Translations under genes and position numbers: made by a program
NCBI GenBank assembly: GCA_029465975.1
Contig: CM055730.1
Span: 10,924,106 to 10,988,105, forward strand
Direction of reading: 5' to 3'
Length of the DNA: 64,000 nucleotides
DNA from: Dallia pectoralis
Lineage: Eukaryota > Chordata > Actinopteri > Esociformes > Umbridae
Shown here: in pieces, positions 34,661 to 52,300 of the stretch
Position numbering within the stretch: position 1 is the first letter of the stretch
Layout: every line of letters begins with the position of its first letter
The notes under the pieces: model-generated
What the model was told of the DNA's origin: nothing
The model's database searches: none
The model's input: only the letters and a program-made list of their open reading frames with translations

Positions 34661-36208
34661 CTCTGTCTGAGTGATAGGTACAGACTCCTGCTAGATGACG
34701 CTTTATTCCTGTTCCCTGTGTCTCCCATGTTCCTGTACTCTCTGTTTCTCCCTGTCGGCGTTAAGCCTCTCCATCCACCCCTCTCTTTCTCTTCTATTTC
34801 TGTACGCCTCATTAATCCTGATCGCTTTTGTTGTTCCATCTAATTAACTAATAAGTTAAATAAATAAAGGGTAAATAAAAAAATCTACCCTCCCTCCATC
34901 TCATCCATCGTTGTTGTCTTTGTGTCGCCTGTGTTTCTGCGTCAGTCTAAAAACAGTTGCGGTTTAAAGGACATTAGGAGAGCGCAGATGACCTCTTATT
35001 ATTCTAATAAGTAGAAAAACAGTAATAAAATGGCCGTGCTTGAATGAAGAATTATAGTTCTATTACTTCTTGGAATGCCATCACAGTTACGGTTAAACTC
35101 TTTTACACAGGTAGTGGACTGTTTAATATGTGACTGCTGAGGTAGTCACACTGCCTTTCACAAGGTCGTTCCTCTCACATGCAATATATTACAAAATATA
35201 TTATCCATACCGTGTCATTTTTTCCGTATAACAGCAAAAACCCAAATGGCTTGACTGCACATAATGCGACCATAACTTCCCCAAGAGTGGCTGTTCACAC
35301 GTAGTCCATCTCAGTTCTAGACTCAGTTCAGCCTGTATAAAGCGTGGCCGGTCACTCACTGAGCCTAAACACACAGGTTTGCCTTTGGTACAATACAGTA
35401 ATTCTACTGTGCGTCTGATTTAGTTAGAACCCCCCATGGCATCTCTGAGCAGTCTGAGAAGTCAGCTCCTAATTGATCGATGGCGTGTCCCGTAAATCTC
35501 CAACCTGGTGGCGTTTTATTGATCGCCGCTGAGCGCTAGCTAGCTCGCTCGCTAGCTCGCTCGCTAGCTGCCTCTCTGCATGTGTCACATGCACAGCCCA
35601 CACACAGCCTAAGTGCCGGGCATATCCTAGCCAACAGAAAGCCTATAGCACATTATCATATTCACACTCTGCTGTCGTTATCCGCGCCCGTGAGTTAGTA
35701 TCCGGCGTCGCAGTGACTTGCATCGAGGCCCGGATCGAACTTGAGTTTCCGTTCGGCCCCAATTTATGTGTTTATACGCGGCTCATAAATATCTGTAACG
35801 CACCCGAGGCTGGTTGCTGAGAGGAAATGTTTATCCACTTTGTTCCTGCTGGACTCACTTGACAATATATATCCTTAATGTGAACCAGGCAGACCCACCT
35901 ATCAGCTGTGTGGACCAGATCCAGACTGGGTTGGGTTCATAATCTGCAGGCCAGAGTAATGACATGCCACCAGGTCGTTTTATCATCAATGTGCCCGTGA
36001 TATTGAAACAAAGACAAAAATACAGTTTATTTATTTCTGGAACAATCAAAGGTTTTATGCATTATTCCCGAGCTTTACATTATCGGTGCATATTTCTTGT
36101 TGGACTGAGGTTGTGTTCACCAAAGAATCTCAGAGTACAATTTCTGTTATATAACCCATGTTTGACCCCGGATGAGTTATGCAAAAGGGACCTGATCCCA
36201 GATCAGAT
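34661..36208. other. Unique sequence with a short CTAG/CTCG palindromic cluster
   Basis: No gene recognised. At 35532-35572 GCTAGCTAGCTCGCTC-type words repeat with a 12-base period (GCTAGCTCGCTC), giving several GCTAGC palindromes in about 40 bases. Confidence 0.5.
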
Positions 36209-38192
36209 CTGACTTCATGTGACCGTATCCGGTACCAGCCAGACCCAATCTGCCTTCATGTGACCGTATCCGGTACCAGCCAGACTGAAACTGCCTTCTT
36301 GTGACCGTATATAGTACCAGCCATCCAGATGTGACCCAACCTGACTTCATGTGACTGTATCCAGTACCAGCCAGCCCAGATGTGACTCAACCTGCCTTCA
36401 TGTGACCGTATCCGGTACCAGCCAGACCCAACCTGCCTTCATGTGACCGTATATAGTACCAGCCATCCAGATGTGACCCAACCTGCCGTCATGTGACCGT
36501 GTCCAGTACTAGCCAGACCCAACCTGCCGTCATGTGACCGTATCCAGTACTAGCCAGACCCAACCTGCCTTCATGTGACCGTATATAGTACCAGCCATGC
36601 AGATGTGACCCAACCTGCCGTCATGTGACCGTATCCAGTACTAGCCAGACCCAACCTGCCTTCATGTGACCGTATATAGTACCAGCCATGCAGATGTGAC
36701 CCAACCTGCCGTCATGTGACCGTATCCAGTACTAGCCAGACCCAACCTGCCGTCATGTGACCGTATCCAGTACTAGCCAGACCCAACCTGCCGTCATGTG
36801 ACCGTGTCCAGTACTAGCCAGACCCAACCTGCCGTCATGTGACCGTATCCAGTACTAGCCAGACCCAACCTGCCGTCATGTGACCGTATCCAGTACTAGC
36901 CAGACCCAATCTGCCTTCATGTGACCGTATCCAGTACTAGCCAGACCCAACCTGCCTTCAGTTGACCGTGTCCAGTACTAGCCAGACCCAACCTGCCGTC
37001 ATGTGACCGTATCCAGTACTAGCCAGACCCAATCTGCCGTCATGTGACCGTATCCAGTACCAGCCATGCAGATGTGACCCAACCTGCCGTCATGTGACCG
37101 TGTCCAGTACTAGCCAGACCCAACCTGCCGTCATGTGACCGTATCCAGTACCAGCCAGACCCAACCTGCCGTCATGTGACCGTATCCAGTACTAGCCAGA
37201 CCCAACCTGCCTTCATGTGACCGTATCCAGTACTAGCCAGACCCAATCTGCCTTCATGTGACCGTATCCAGTACTAGCCAGACCCAACCTGCCTTCATGT
37301 GACCGTGTCCAGTACTAGCCAGACCCAACCTGCCGTCATGTGACCGTATCCAGTACTAGCCAGACCCAATCTGCCGTCATGTGACCGTATCCAGTACCAG
37401 CCAGACCCAACCTGCCGTCATGTGACCGTATCCAGTACTAGCCAGACCCAATCTGCCGTCATGTGACCGTATCCAGTACCAGCCATGCAGATGTGACCCA
37501 ACCTGCCGTCATGTGACCGTGTCCAGTACTAGCCAGACCCAACCTGACGTCATGTGACCGTATCCAGTACCAGCCAGACCCAACCTGCCGTCATGTGACC
37601 GTATCCAGTACTAGCCAGACCCAACCTGCCTTCATGTGACCGTGTCCAGTACTAGCCAGACCCAACCTGCCGTCATGTGACCGTATCCAGTACTAGCCAG
37701 ACCCAACCTGCCTTCATGTGACCGTGTCCAGTACTAGCCAGACCCAACCTGCCTTCATGTGACCGTGTCCAGTACTAGCCAGACCCAACCTGCCGTCATG
37801 TGACCGTATCCAGTACTAGCCAGACCCAACCTGCCGTCATGTGACCGTATCCAGTACTAGCCAGACCCAACCTGCCGTCATGTGACCGTATCCAGTACCA
37901 GCCATGCAGATGTGACCCAACCTGCCGTCATGTGACCGTATCCAGTACTAGCCAGACCCAACCTGCCGTCATGTGACCGTATCCAGTACTAGCCAGACCC
38001 AACCTGCCGTCATGTGACCGTATCCAGTACCAGCCAGACCCAACCTGCCGTCATGTGACCGTATCCAGTACTAGCCAGACCCAACCTGCCGTCATGTGAC
38101 CGTATCCAGTACTAGCCAGACCCAACCTGCCGTCATGTGACCGTATCCAGTACTAGCCAGACCCAATCTGCCGTCATGTGACCGTATCCAGG
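36209..38192. repeat. 41-bp minisatellite (about 48 copies) with 419-bp higher-order period
   Basis: Core is GTCATGTGACCGTATCCAGT followed by ACTAGCCAGACCCAACCTGC. Most units are 41 bases; a 50-base form inserts an extra 'catgcagatgtg' segment. The long form's ATGCAG occurs at 36597, 36688, 37066, 37485 and 37904. The last two intervals are both 419 bases (nine 41-mers plus one 50-mer) and the one before is 378 (one 41-mer fewer). Each unit carries GTCATGTGAC, close to a CACGTG/CATGTG E-box. Units at the left edge are the most diverged. Confidence 0.97.
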
Positions 38193-42960
<4,768 letters not shown>

Positions 42961-42986
42961 AGAGACACGATGGAGACAAATGTATG

Positions 42987-43976
42987 TCTGTGCGTCTGTG
43001 TGTCTGTGTGTCTGCGCGTCTGTGTGTCTGTATGTCTGTGTGTCTGTATGTCTGCGTCTGTATGTCTGCGTCTGTGCCCCTGTGTGTCTGCGTCTGTGTA
43101 TCTTTGTATCTATGTGTCTGCGTCTGCGTGCCTGTGTGTCTGTATGTCTGCGTCTGTGTGTCTGTGTGTCTGTGTGTCTGTGTGTCTGCATCTGTGTGTG
43201 CGTCTGTATGTCTGCGTCTGTGCCCCTGTGTGTCTGCGTCTGTGTATCTGTGTATCTGTGTATCTGTGTGTCTGCGTCTGCGTATCTTTGTATCTATGTG
43301 TCTGCGTCTGCGTGCCTGTGTGTCTGTATGTCTGCGTCTGTGTGTCTGTGTGTCTGTGTGTCTGCATCTGTGTGTGCGTCTGTATGTCTGCGTCTGTGCC
43401 CCTGTGTGTCTGCGTCTGTGTATCTGTGTATCTGTGTATCTGTGTGTCTGCGTCTGCGTGCCTGTGTGTCTGTATGTCTGCGTCTGTGCGTCTGTGCGTC
43501 TGTGTGTCTGTGTGTCTGTGTGTCTGTGCGTCTGCGTCTGTGTGTCTGTGCGTCTGTGAGTCTGTGTGTCTGCGTCTGTGTGTCTGTGTGTCTGCGTCTG
43601 TGTGTCTGTGTGTCTGCGTGTCTGCGTGTCTGCGTGTCTGTATGTCTGCGTCTGTGCGCCTGTGTGTCTGTGCGTCTATGCGTCTGTGCGTCTGTGCGTC
43701 TGTGTCTGTGTGTCTGTGTGTCTGTGTGTCTGTGTGTCTGTGTGTCTATGTGTCTATGTGTCTATGTGTCTGTGCGTCTGTGTGTCTGTGTGTCTGTGTG
43801 TCTGTGCGTCTGTGTGTGTGTGTCTGTGTGTCTGCATGTGCGCCTGTGCGTCTGTGCGTCTGTGTGTCTGTGTGTCTGCATCTGTCTGTCTGTGTGTCTG
43901 TGTGTCTGCATCTGTCTGTCTGTGTGTCTGTGTGTCTGCATCTGTGTGTCTGTGTGTCTGTCTGTCTGTGTGTGTA
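42987..43976. repeat. 8-bp (TCTGTGTG) minisatellite with 176-bp higher-order period
   Basis: Nearly 1 kb of eight-base words TCTGTGTG, TCTGCGTG, TCTGTATG, TCTATGTG and TCTGTGCG. The rare TGCATCTG word followed by the same series of variants occurs at 43187 and 43363, 176 bases or 22 words apart. Right of 43700 the words become more uniform. Very long Cys/Val/Ser/Leu frames on the plus strand and His/Thr/Asp/Gln frames on the minus strand, up to 365 codons, are consequences of the repeat. Confidence 0.97.
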
Positions 43977-44380
43977 TCGGACCATCTATCGCTGCAAGCC
44001 GCAGATGCTAATGATCTCTCCAACTATTTCTGTCTCAGCGTGACAGTAAATACATCAGCTGCTGTCGTCTTCCTCACCTCTCAATCACAGTCACAGCAGA
44101 GGTCAGAAGTCAGGGCAAATTAGAGCGACATGTGAAAGCTACTCCTGCACTAGTCCCAAAAGCCTGAGGCCCTACACGTGACGAGGCAGGACAATCTGGT
44201 GTTATTAGGCCACGGCTATTATTTCCCATGAACAATGAACCTACACGACCGGTTGACTTTTCCCTTTGCTCTGACGCTAGCCGGAGTGGGAAAGAAGGGT
44301 GGGCGAGAAGTCGTTTTTTTTCCTCCTCAGGGGTCCCTCTTCAATTATCCCCTTGTTCTCTCGCTCTCTGAGTGTTGTTA
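43977..44380. other. Unique spacer
   Basis: Four hundred bases, no gene recognised. The segment 43983-44040 includes the word 'gctaatgatctctccaac'. Confidence 0.4.
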
Positions 44381-44490
44381 TTCCAGCACACCCTGGGTGA
44401 ATTAATTAATTACATCGCTGGCTGGGTATCAAAGGTAAATATGATTTAATTATATTCCCTGCGTCTTTGTTAAGAGGCCAACTGTCAGGC
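44380..44490. promoter_or_regulatory. Candidate conserved element with TAAT and TCF words
   Basis: Has GTGAATTAATTAATTACATC (homeodomain-like), GTATCAAAGG (TCF/LEF-like) and GATTTAATTATATTCC within about 70 bases. Motif density suggests an enhancer; conservation not tested. Confidence 0.28.
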
Positions 44491-46279
44491 TGTGGTAAGT
44501 GGGCTGTGGCACTGTGACACCCCAGGCGTGTGTGCGTGTTTGTGCGCGTGTGTGTGTGAGAAGAGGGGGGGGGGGCTTATGTGATTCTGAGCGGATGTGC
44601 TTGTGAGCACTTACCATTCATGTGTGTATGTTTGCGCGCATGTGTTGGTGCAACAAGGTATCAGATGGGGGACATGTTTTACCTCAGTCTAAGCACTCGT
44701 GTGTCAAGACTCCTGTGTAATGCTGAGAGCGGAGAATGGCAAGGAGAGTTAAAGATACGTTTATTACAGCATCAGAATTACGTTTAGAGACTACTGAGCT
44801 CACTATTGCCAGACAGGACAGTTTTTAAGATACACATACAAGCTGTGCCCACCTTGATAAACATCTAATGCAGATCTGGTATGAGGAAATTGGTGGGTCC
44901 AATGTTCAATGATATAATATGGGAGATAACCCAGGTACATGAGGATGGAGGGATCCCTAGGTTGTCCTGGTGAGCCTAGCTGACTGACTTACGTCGCTAT
45001 GATTAAGTAGCTCAAACACAAGAAGCAAAAGGAAAAAGGGGTAATGCTAACTATTACAAAAAAACAGTTCAATATGTTCCACCAAAAGCTAGCAAGCTAA
45101 TGTTACTGATTATATAACTGGCTAGCCATCAGAAGGTTTCCCACAATTCTCAGGAATACGCTGTTGTAAACACAAACCTCCAGTAACAGTTGCAAATTCA
45201 CATAGTTTGGAGCGGTATGTTTAAGGTTTTGCCGAATGAAACAAGTTAAGCAATCGGTTTTTGTCATATGTTTTAGTTAGCTAGTGAATTTCTGTCAGTA
45301 CTCTAGCCTCTGGGGCATGTCTGTTGATGTCTCTTTTGACATGTGGCTAGAAGTGTTGCTTGATTCTGAACCTAGAACTAGACAACACTCATGAGACTTC
45401 AGTAACACGGCAACATTTGGTGGGGAGATTCATACAATTTCAGAGGAATTGTTTGATACGAAATCCAGGTTCAACATATAAAGGTTTAGAAAGATAAATA
45501 CCCAGTCATAACAGAGGGCATTGTATATCATTTTATGTTTTTATCATATGTATATGCTGACATCTTCCTGCCAACCTCTACAGGCTGGATTCAATCTGAT
45601 AGTTTTATATACATGGCTGCATCTTTGAAAGGCATTGTTTCCTGCATAAACCCAGCTCCCATTCACAGCAGCCTAATATATCAATAACCTGCCTTAATAC
45701 ACATTCCCACTCAGTATGCAGATTCCTGCTGCATGTATGAGAACCACCATTACCCCGGCAAAGCGAAACGTTCTGCGGATATTTGTCACCAATCACATCC
45801 TGTTTATGGAACACAGATAAGCTATGTGTCTGCCAAAACGAGGTAAACCAATCATAATTGGATGCCCATTATCTAATAGAGGAACGGGTGTGTTGTTTTA
45901 TAATCTGAGAGAGCAGCGCTTCTTCTCCTCAGACTAGTAAACCTGAATCAAACAGACAGGGCTCAATAATTATAATGTTCTGGTTCCTTCTGAGGGGCGA
46001 AAAAAATCAATAGACTAAGGACAAAGAACCTATAGCCCATCACTTAATTCTCTTATCACTGTGATTTAGGAGAATAGGAGGATGTTAAAGAACTGTAAAT
46101 CTTTATCTATGACTTTGAGCGTGCTTTATGGTGGCTTTAACAGCGTCTAGGAGACAGAACGTCCATACCTTCTGCAGGACACAGAATTTATGGCTTTATT
46201 AGCCTTTGTCTTAAAGAGCAGGGAGACATACCGGGGAGAAAAGAGATAGCTGCGGGGGGAGGTGAGGGTGTGGAGGGTA
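44491..46279. other. Unique sequence with G-run
   Basis: Includes an imperfect GT run near 44528-44560 directly followed by an 11-base G run (44565-44575). No gene recognised. Confidence 0.45.
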
Positions 46280-46441
46280 GACAGAGAGAGAGAGAGGGAG
46301 AGAGAAAGAGAGAGAGAAAGAGAGAGGGAAAGAGAGAGGGACAGGGAGTGTGAGAGAAAGTGAGAGAGGGAGATAGGGGGAGAGAGAGAGGGAGAGAGAG
46401 AGGGAGAGAGAGAGAGAGGGGGGGAGAGAGAAGCAGAGAGA
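46280..46441. repeat. (GA)n purine tract
   Basis: About 160 bases of GAGAGA with GGGA and AAAG interruptions. Confidence 0.95.
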
Positions 46442-46479
46442 ATTTGATTTCATCCTCATCAGGGACATTTCACACTAAC

Positions 46480-46680
46480 AGTCCATAGGCAAACAGTGCA
46501 TAGGCAAATGCTATGAGCGCCGTTCATCCATAGGGGGCGCTAACTGAGTAAAAAAGTAAAAATACAAATTGGCTGTGTTGCATAGGGGGGCGCCAGCTAA
46601 AATCTTGCTCAGGGCAGCATTTTGGTCAGGACAGTTTATTGGTCAGGACAGCTTATTGGTCAGGGCAGTAACACATCTTA
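46480..46680 (+). promoter_or_regulatory. Two CTCF-like cores beside a short TTGGTCAGGACAG repeat
   Basis: TCCATAGGGGGCGC (46527-46540) keeps the AGGGGGCGC core of CTCF sites. GCATAGGGGGGCGCC (46580-46594) has the same core with one extra G, in the same orientation. From about 46616, TTGGTCAGGACAG or a near copy occurs three times at 17-18 base spacing. The flanking text may itself be an old interspersed repeat, which I could not name. Confidence 0.35.
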
Positions 46681-46802
46681 GGTCTCAGGTGAAAACTGAT
46701 GAACGGATGAAGTGATGAGGGGATGATTAGGAGGTTCACTCTTCACCACAGACAATCAAGAGTTATGGTTGATGCTTCCTCATAGGTTTCCCTCCATTTA
46801 CT

Positions 46803-46884
46803 GACTCTCATTCTTTCTATTATTATTATTCTTAGTTTCTATTATTATTATTCTTAGTTTCTATTATTATTATTATTATTATTA
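46803..46884. repeat. (ATT)n microsatellite
   Basis: TATTATTATT runs with two TTCTTAGTTTCTATT interruptions, then a run of seven or more ATT. Confidence 0.93.
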
Positions 46885-46928
46885 TGGTTGATGCAGACGT
46901 TTCCTCATCGTTTTTTTCTCCATGCTCC

Positions 46929-47763
46929 ATACTGGACTATAATGACCAGGTCTGTGGTCTACAATATACTGGACCATTATGACCAGGTCTGTGGTCTACA
47001 GTATACTGGACTATAATGACCAGGTCTGTGGTCTACAGTATACTGGACCATTATGACCAGGTCTGTGGTCTACAATATACTGGACCATTATGACCTGGTC
47101 TGTGGTCTACAGTATACTGGACCATTATGACCAGGTCTGTGGTCTACAATATACTGGACCATTATGACCTGGTCTGTGGTCTACAGTATACTGGACTATA
47201 ATGACCAGGTCTGTGGTCTACAGTATACTGGACCATTATGACCAGGTCTGTGGTCTACAATATACTGGACCATTATGACCTGGTCTGTGGTCTACAGTAT
47301 ACTGGACCATTATGACCAGGTCTGTGGTCTACAATATACTGGACCATTATGACCTGGTCTGTGGTCTACAGTATACTGGACTATAATGACCAGGTCTGTG
47401 GTCTACAGTATACTGGACCATTATGACCAGGTCTGTGGTCTACAATATACTGGACCATTATGACCTGGTCTGTGGTCTACAGTATACTGGACCATTATGA
47501 CCAGGTCTGTGGTCTACAATATACTGGACCATTATGACCTGGTCTGTGGTCTACAGTATACTGGACTATAATGACCAGGTCTGTGGTCTACAGTATACTG
47601 GACCATTATGACCAGGTCTGTGGTCTACAATATACTGGACCATTATGACCAGGTCTGTGGTCTACAGTATACTGAACCATTATGACCAGGTCTGTGGTCT
47701 ACAATATACTGGACCATTATGACCAGGTCTGTGGTCTACAATATACTGGACCACAATGACCAG
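46929..47763. repeat. 37-bp minisatellite with exact 185-bp (5-unit) order
   Basis: Core is GACCAGGTCTGTGGTCTACA followed by GTATACTGGACCATTAT. The GGACTATAATG variant occurs at 47008, 47193, 47378 and 47563, each 185 bases apart, equal to five 37-mers. The ACCTGG-for-ACCAGG variant follows the same rhythm. The array is therefore a tandem repeat of a five-unit block. The word CCAGGTCTGTGG contains a small dyad. Confidence 0.98.
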
Positions 47764-49361
47764 GGAAATGCAGCATAAAGAAATGCAGCATAAAGAACTG
47801 ACCAACAAAAAATAGACATTGTATGTGGAGATTAGCATTTTCTGAGCTATTAGGAATTTGCCACGGGTTTCATATTATAACCATTTATCTGATGTTTTCC
47901 AAAAACCCAAAGCTATTTCCATGAGCAGACGAAGAGGATTTAGCCTACCTCAGGCCTGGTCATCAACAGGGGGGGAAGAGACAGAGAGACGAAGGGATCG
48001 TCAGTGCCTGGTAGCTCCCCCTGTAGCCTGGGAATACATTAATGTCTCCGCCCGTGAAATAATTACTCACTACACTAGGCTCGTGTGACACTCGTGATAA
48101 ATTAAAGTCCCCGTTAAGTTTTAAAGGCAAATGCATATTGTGCCCATCACTTCGTGTCGGCCCCGTCCGCGTGTGCAGATAATGTGTTGTAACATTGTGT
48201 TAGCACCAACATAGTGACTGAACCTTATGGCGGCCAACTACAGCCCAGTGAGCAATTTGCCCACGAAAGAAGCCGAAAGAAAAACAGGAAGAACAACCGG
48301 AGATAGATGGGAATATAACCGCGCCACATGTGTCCTCACAATTAATAAATTCCACTCCATCAAACAGTAATTCAATTATGAATTATGGATACATCTGCCA
48401 TGAATCATTTGTGGGCTTTATTAGCTCACTTGGAGCAGGCTAGAATCCATGCATATGCTGGATATTTAAATGAATGCACTTTGGAATTCCAGATTGTATA
48501 TAAGGCGGAAGAGGGACAGTTATTGACCTAACACAAAGAGACTGTCAGCCCCTAGTTGCTAATGGCGATAAAATCAAATGTAATCGGGATTTAATAATTG
48601 ACTAATTAAGCCAAGGGATGTGTAGTCTATTCTTTGCTCCTCATATATTTTGGCAATGAATTTGCGAGCCATATAATCAGTTTTTCACATCACTGAGCAT
48701 CGTAACGTAGTGATTATGTTTTAGGTCAAACATTCATAAAACCTGAGCAGACATATTAAAAGCTCCCTCACCAGAGAACCACAGAGATGGTTATGATTTG
48801 CTGGAGCAAATGAAGGAAACCTTCTGTCTTCTGAAAGCTAAACAAATAGTCTTTTTTTTCTTTCCCAGAACATATTGTATGAAGCATATTGCCCTGATGT
48901 ACACTAGATATTAGATTTTCGTTGACTATAAAATTGTAAAAAGTGAACCTTGTAAAGAAAATTTAATTGTAGGCAAGTGCGGCAATTTTAAAATATATAT
49001 AATGACAGCCACAGTGTAATCACAGCGGTGACTATTGAATCACAACTACAAGTCAATCTGGACGAAATCATCCAACTCCTAAAATACGGAAACCTGCAGT
49101 AGTTCGTGACCAAAATTGGTCCTTTTTTGTTGTAATTCGTCAGATGCTCAATTTGTTTCCGTACGTGTTTAACAGCAAAATGGATAAGACAAGGATTGTA
49201 ACCGGGTAAAAACTACAGGCAAGTCCGAAACATTTTTTTCACCTGTGTGGTGTTCATATGTCCAAAGCATCACATCTAATCCTACTCCATATCTCAAACA
49301 GTCATGTGGCTGATGCATAAACCTTTATTTTTCCAGACTTTCCCATCTTTTATGGAAAAAA
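47764..49361. other. Unique sequence containing a candidate conserved element
   Basis: Unique, AT-rich. The most enhancer-like part (48090-48640) is listed separately. The frame at 47858-48088 (76 codons) is unassigned. Confidence 0.45.
48090..48640. promoter_or_regulatory. Candidate conserved non-coding element with TATA-like word
   Basis: Complex sequence holding AATTATGAATTATGG, CATGCATATGC, GATATTTAAATGAATG, a TATATAAG word (48497-48504) and AATAATTGACTAATTAAGCC. The clustering of TAAT cores and POU-like words is the strongest of its kind in the window. A TATA-like word within it could be chance in AT-rich DNA. Not tested for conservation. Confidence 0.3.
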
Positions 49362-52300
49362 TATTCTGTTTATCCATGACCAGTCATAAGGGTGTACCTA
49401 ACATACTGTTTATCCATGACCAGTCATTAGGGTGTACCTAACATACTGTTTATCCATGACCGGTCATTAGGGTGTACCTAACATACTGTTTATCCATGAC
49501 CAGTCATTAGGGTGTACCTAACATACTGTTTATCCATGACCGGTCATTAGGGTGTACCTAACATACTGTTTATCCATGACCAGTCATTAGGGTGTACCTA
49601 ACATACTGTTTATCCATGACCAGTCATCAGGGTGTACCTAACATACTGTTTATCCATGACCGGTCATTAGGGTGTACCTAACATACTGTTTATCCATGAC
49701 CAGTCATTAGGGTGTACCTAACATACTGTTTATCCATGACCAGTCATCAGGGTGTACCTAACATACTGTTTATCCATGACCGGTCATTAGGGTGTACCTA
49801 ACATACTGTTTATCCATGACCGGTCATTAGGGTGTACCTAACATTCTGTTTATCCATGACCGGTCATTAGGGTGTACCTAACATACTGTTTATCCATGAC
49901 CGGTCATTAGGGTGTACCTAACATACTGTTTATCCATGACCAGTCATTAGGGTGTACCTAACATACTGTTTATCCATGACCGGTCATTAGGGTGTACCTA
50001 ACATACTGTTTATCCATGACCGGTCATTAGGGTGTACCTAACATACTGTTTATCCATGACCGGTCATTAGGGTGTACCTAACATACTGTTTATCCATGAC
50101 CAGTCATTAGGGTGTACCTAACATACTGTTTATCCATGACCAGTCATTAGGGTGTACCTAACATACTGTTTATCCATGACCAGTCATTAGGGTGTGCCTA
50201 ACATACTGTTTATCCATGACCAGTCATTAGGGTGTACCTAACATTCTGTTTATCCATGACCGGTCATTAGGGTGTACCTAACATACTGTTTATCCATGAC
50301 CGGTCATTAGGGTGTACCTAACATACTGTTTATCCATGACCAGTCATTAGGGTGTACCTAACATACTGTTTATCCATGACCAGTCATTAGGGTGTACCTA
50401 ACATACTGTTTATCCATGACCAGTCATTAGGGTGTACCTAACATACTGTTTATCCATGACCAGTCATTAGGGTGTACCTAACATACTGTTTATCCATGAC
50501 CGGTCATTAGGGTGTACCTAACATTCTGTGTATCCATGACCGGTCATTAGGGTGTACCTAACATACTGTTTATCCATGACCGGTCATTAGGGTGTACCTA
50601 ACATACTGTTTATCCATGACCAGTCATTAGGGTGTACCTAACATACTGTTTATCCATGACCGGTCATTAGGGTGTACCTAACATACTGTTTATCCATGAC
50701 CAGTCATTAGGGTGTACCTAACATACTGTTTATCCATGACCAGTCATTAGGGTGTACCTAACATACTGTTTATCCATGACCAGTCATTAGGGTGTACCTA
50801 ACATACTGTTTATCCATGACCAGTCATTAGGGTGTACCTAACATACTGTTTATCCATGACCGGTCATTAGGGTGTACCTAACATACTGTTTATCCATGAC
50901 CAGTCATTAGGGTGTACCTAACATACTGTTTATCCATGACCAGTCATTAGGGTGTACCTAACATACTGTTTATCCATGACCAGTCATTAGGGTGTACCTA
51001 ACATACTGTTTATCCATGACCGGTCATTAGGGTGTACCTAACATTCTGTTTATCCATGACCGGTCATTAGGGTGTACCTAACATACTGTTTATCCATGAC
51101 CAGTCATTAGGGTGTACCTAACATTCTGTTTATCCATGACCAGTCATTAGGGTGTACCTAACATTCTGTTTATCCATGACCGGTCATTAGGGTGTACCTA
51201 ACATACTGTTTATCCATGACCAGTCATTAGGGTGTACCTAACATTCTGTTTATCCATGACCGGTCATTAGGGTGTACCTAACATACTGTTTATCCATGAC
51301 CGGTCATTAGGGTGTACCTAACATACTGTTTATCCATGACCGGTCATTAGGGTGTACCTAACATACTGTTTATCCATGACCGGTCATTAGGGTGTACCTA
51401 ACATACTGTTTATCCATGACCAGTCATTAGGGTGTACCTAACATACTGTTTATCCATGACCGGTCATTAGGGTGTACCTAACATACTGTTTATCCATGAC
51501 CAGTCATTAGGTGTACCTAACATACTGTTTATCCATGACCAGTCATTAGGGTGTACCTAACATACTGTTTATCCATGACCAGTCATTAGGTTGTACCTAA
51601 CATACTGTTTATCCATGACCAGTCATTAGGGTGTACCTAACATACTGTTTATCCATGACCAGTCATTAGGGTGTACCTAACATACTGTTTATCCATGACC
51701 GGTCATTAGGGTGTACCTAACATACTGTTTATCCATGACCAGTCATTAGGGTGTACCTAACATACTGTTTATCCATGACCAGTCATTAGGGTGTACCTAA
51801 CATACTGTTTATCCATGACCAGTCATTAGGGTGTACCTAACATACTGTTTATCCATGACCGGTCATTAGGGTGTACCTAACATACTGTTTATCCATGACC
51901 AGTCATTAGGGTGTACCTAACATACTGTTTATCCATGACCGGTCATTAGGGTGTACCTAACATACTGTTTATCCATGACCAGTCATTAGGGTGTACCTAA
52001 CATACTGTTTATCCATGACCGGTCATTAGGGTGTACCTAACATACTGTTTATCCATGACCAGTCATTAGGGTGTACCTAACATACTGTTTATCCATGACC
52101 GGTCATTAGGGTGTACCTAACATACTGTTTATCCTTGACCAGTCATTAGGGTGTACCTAACATACTGTTTATCCATGACCAGTCATTAGGGTGTACCTAA
52201 CATACTGTTTATCCATGACCGGTCATTAGGGTGTACCTAACATTCTGTTTATCCATGACCAGTCATTAGGGTGTACCTAACATACTGTTTATCCATGACC

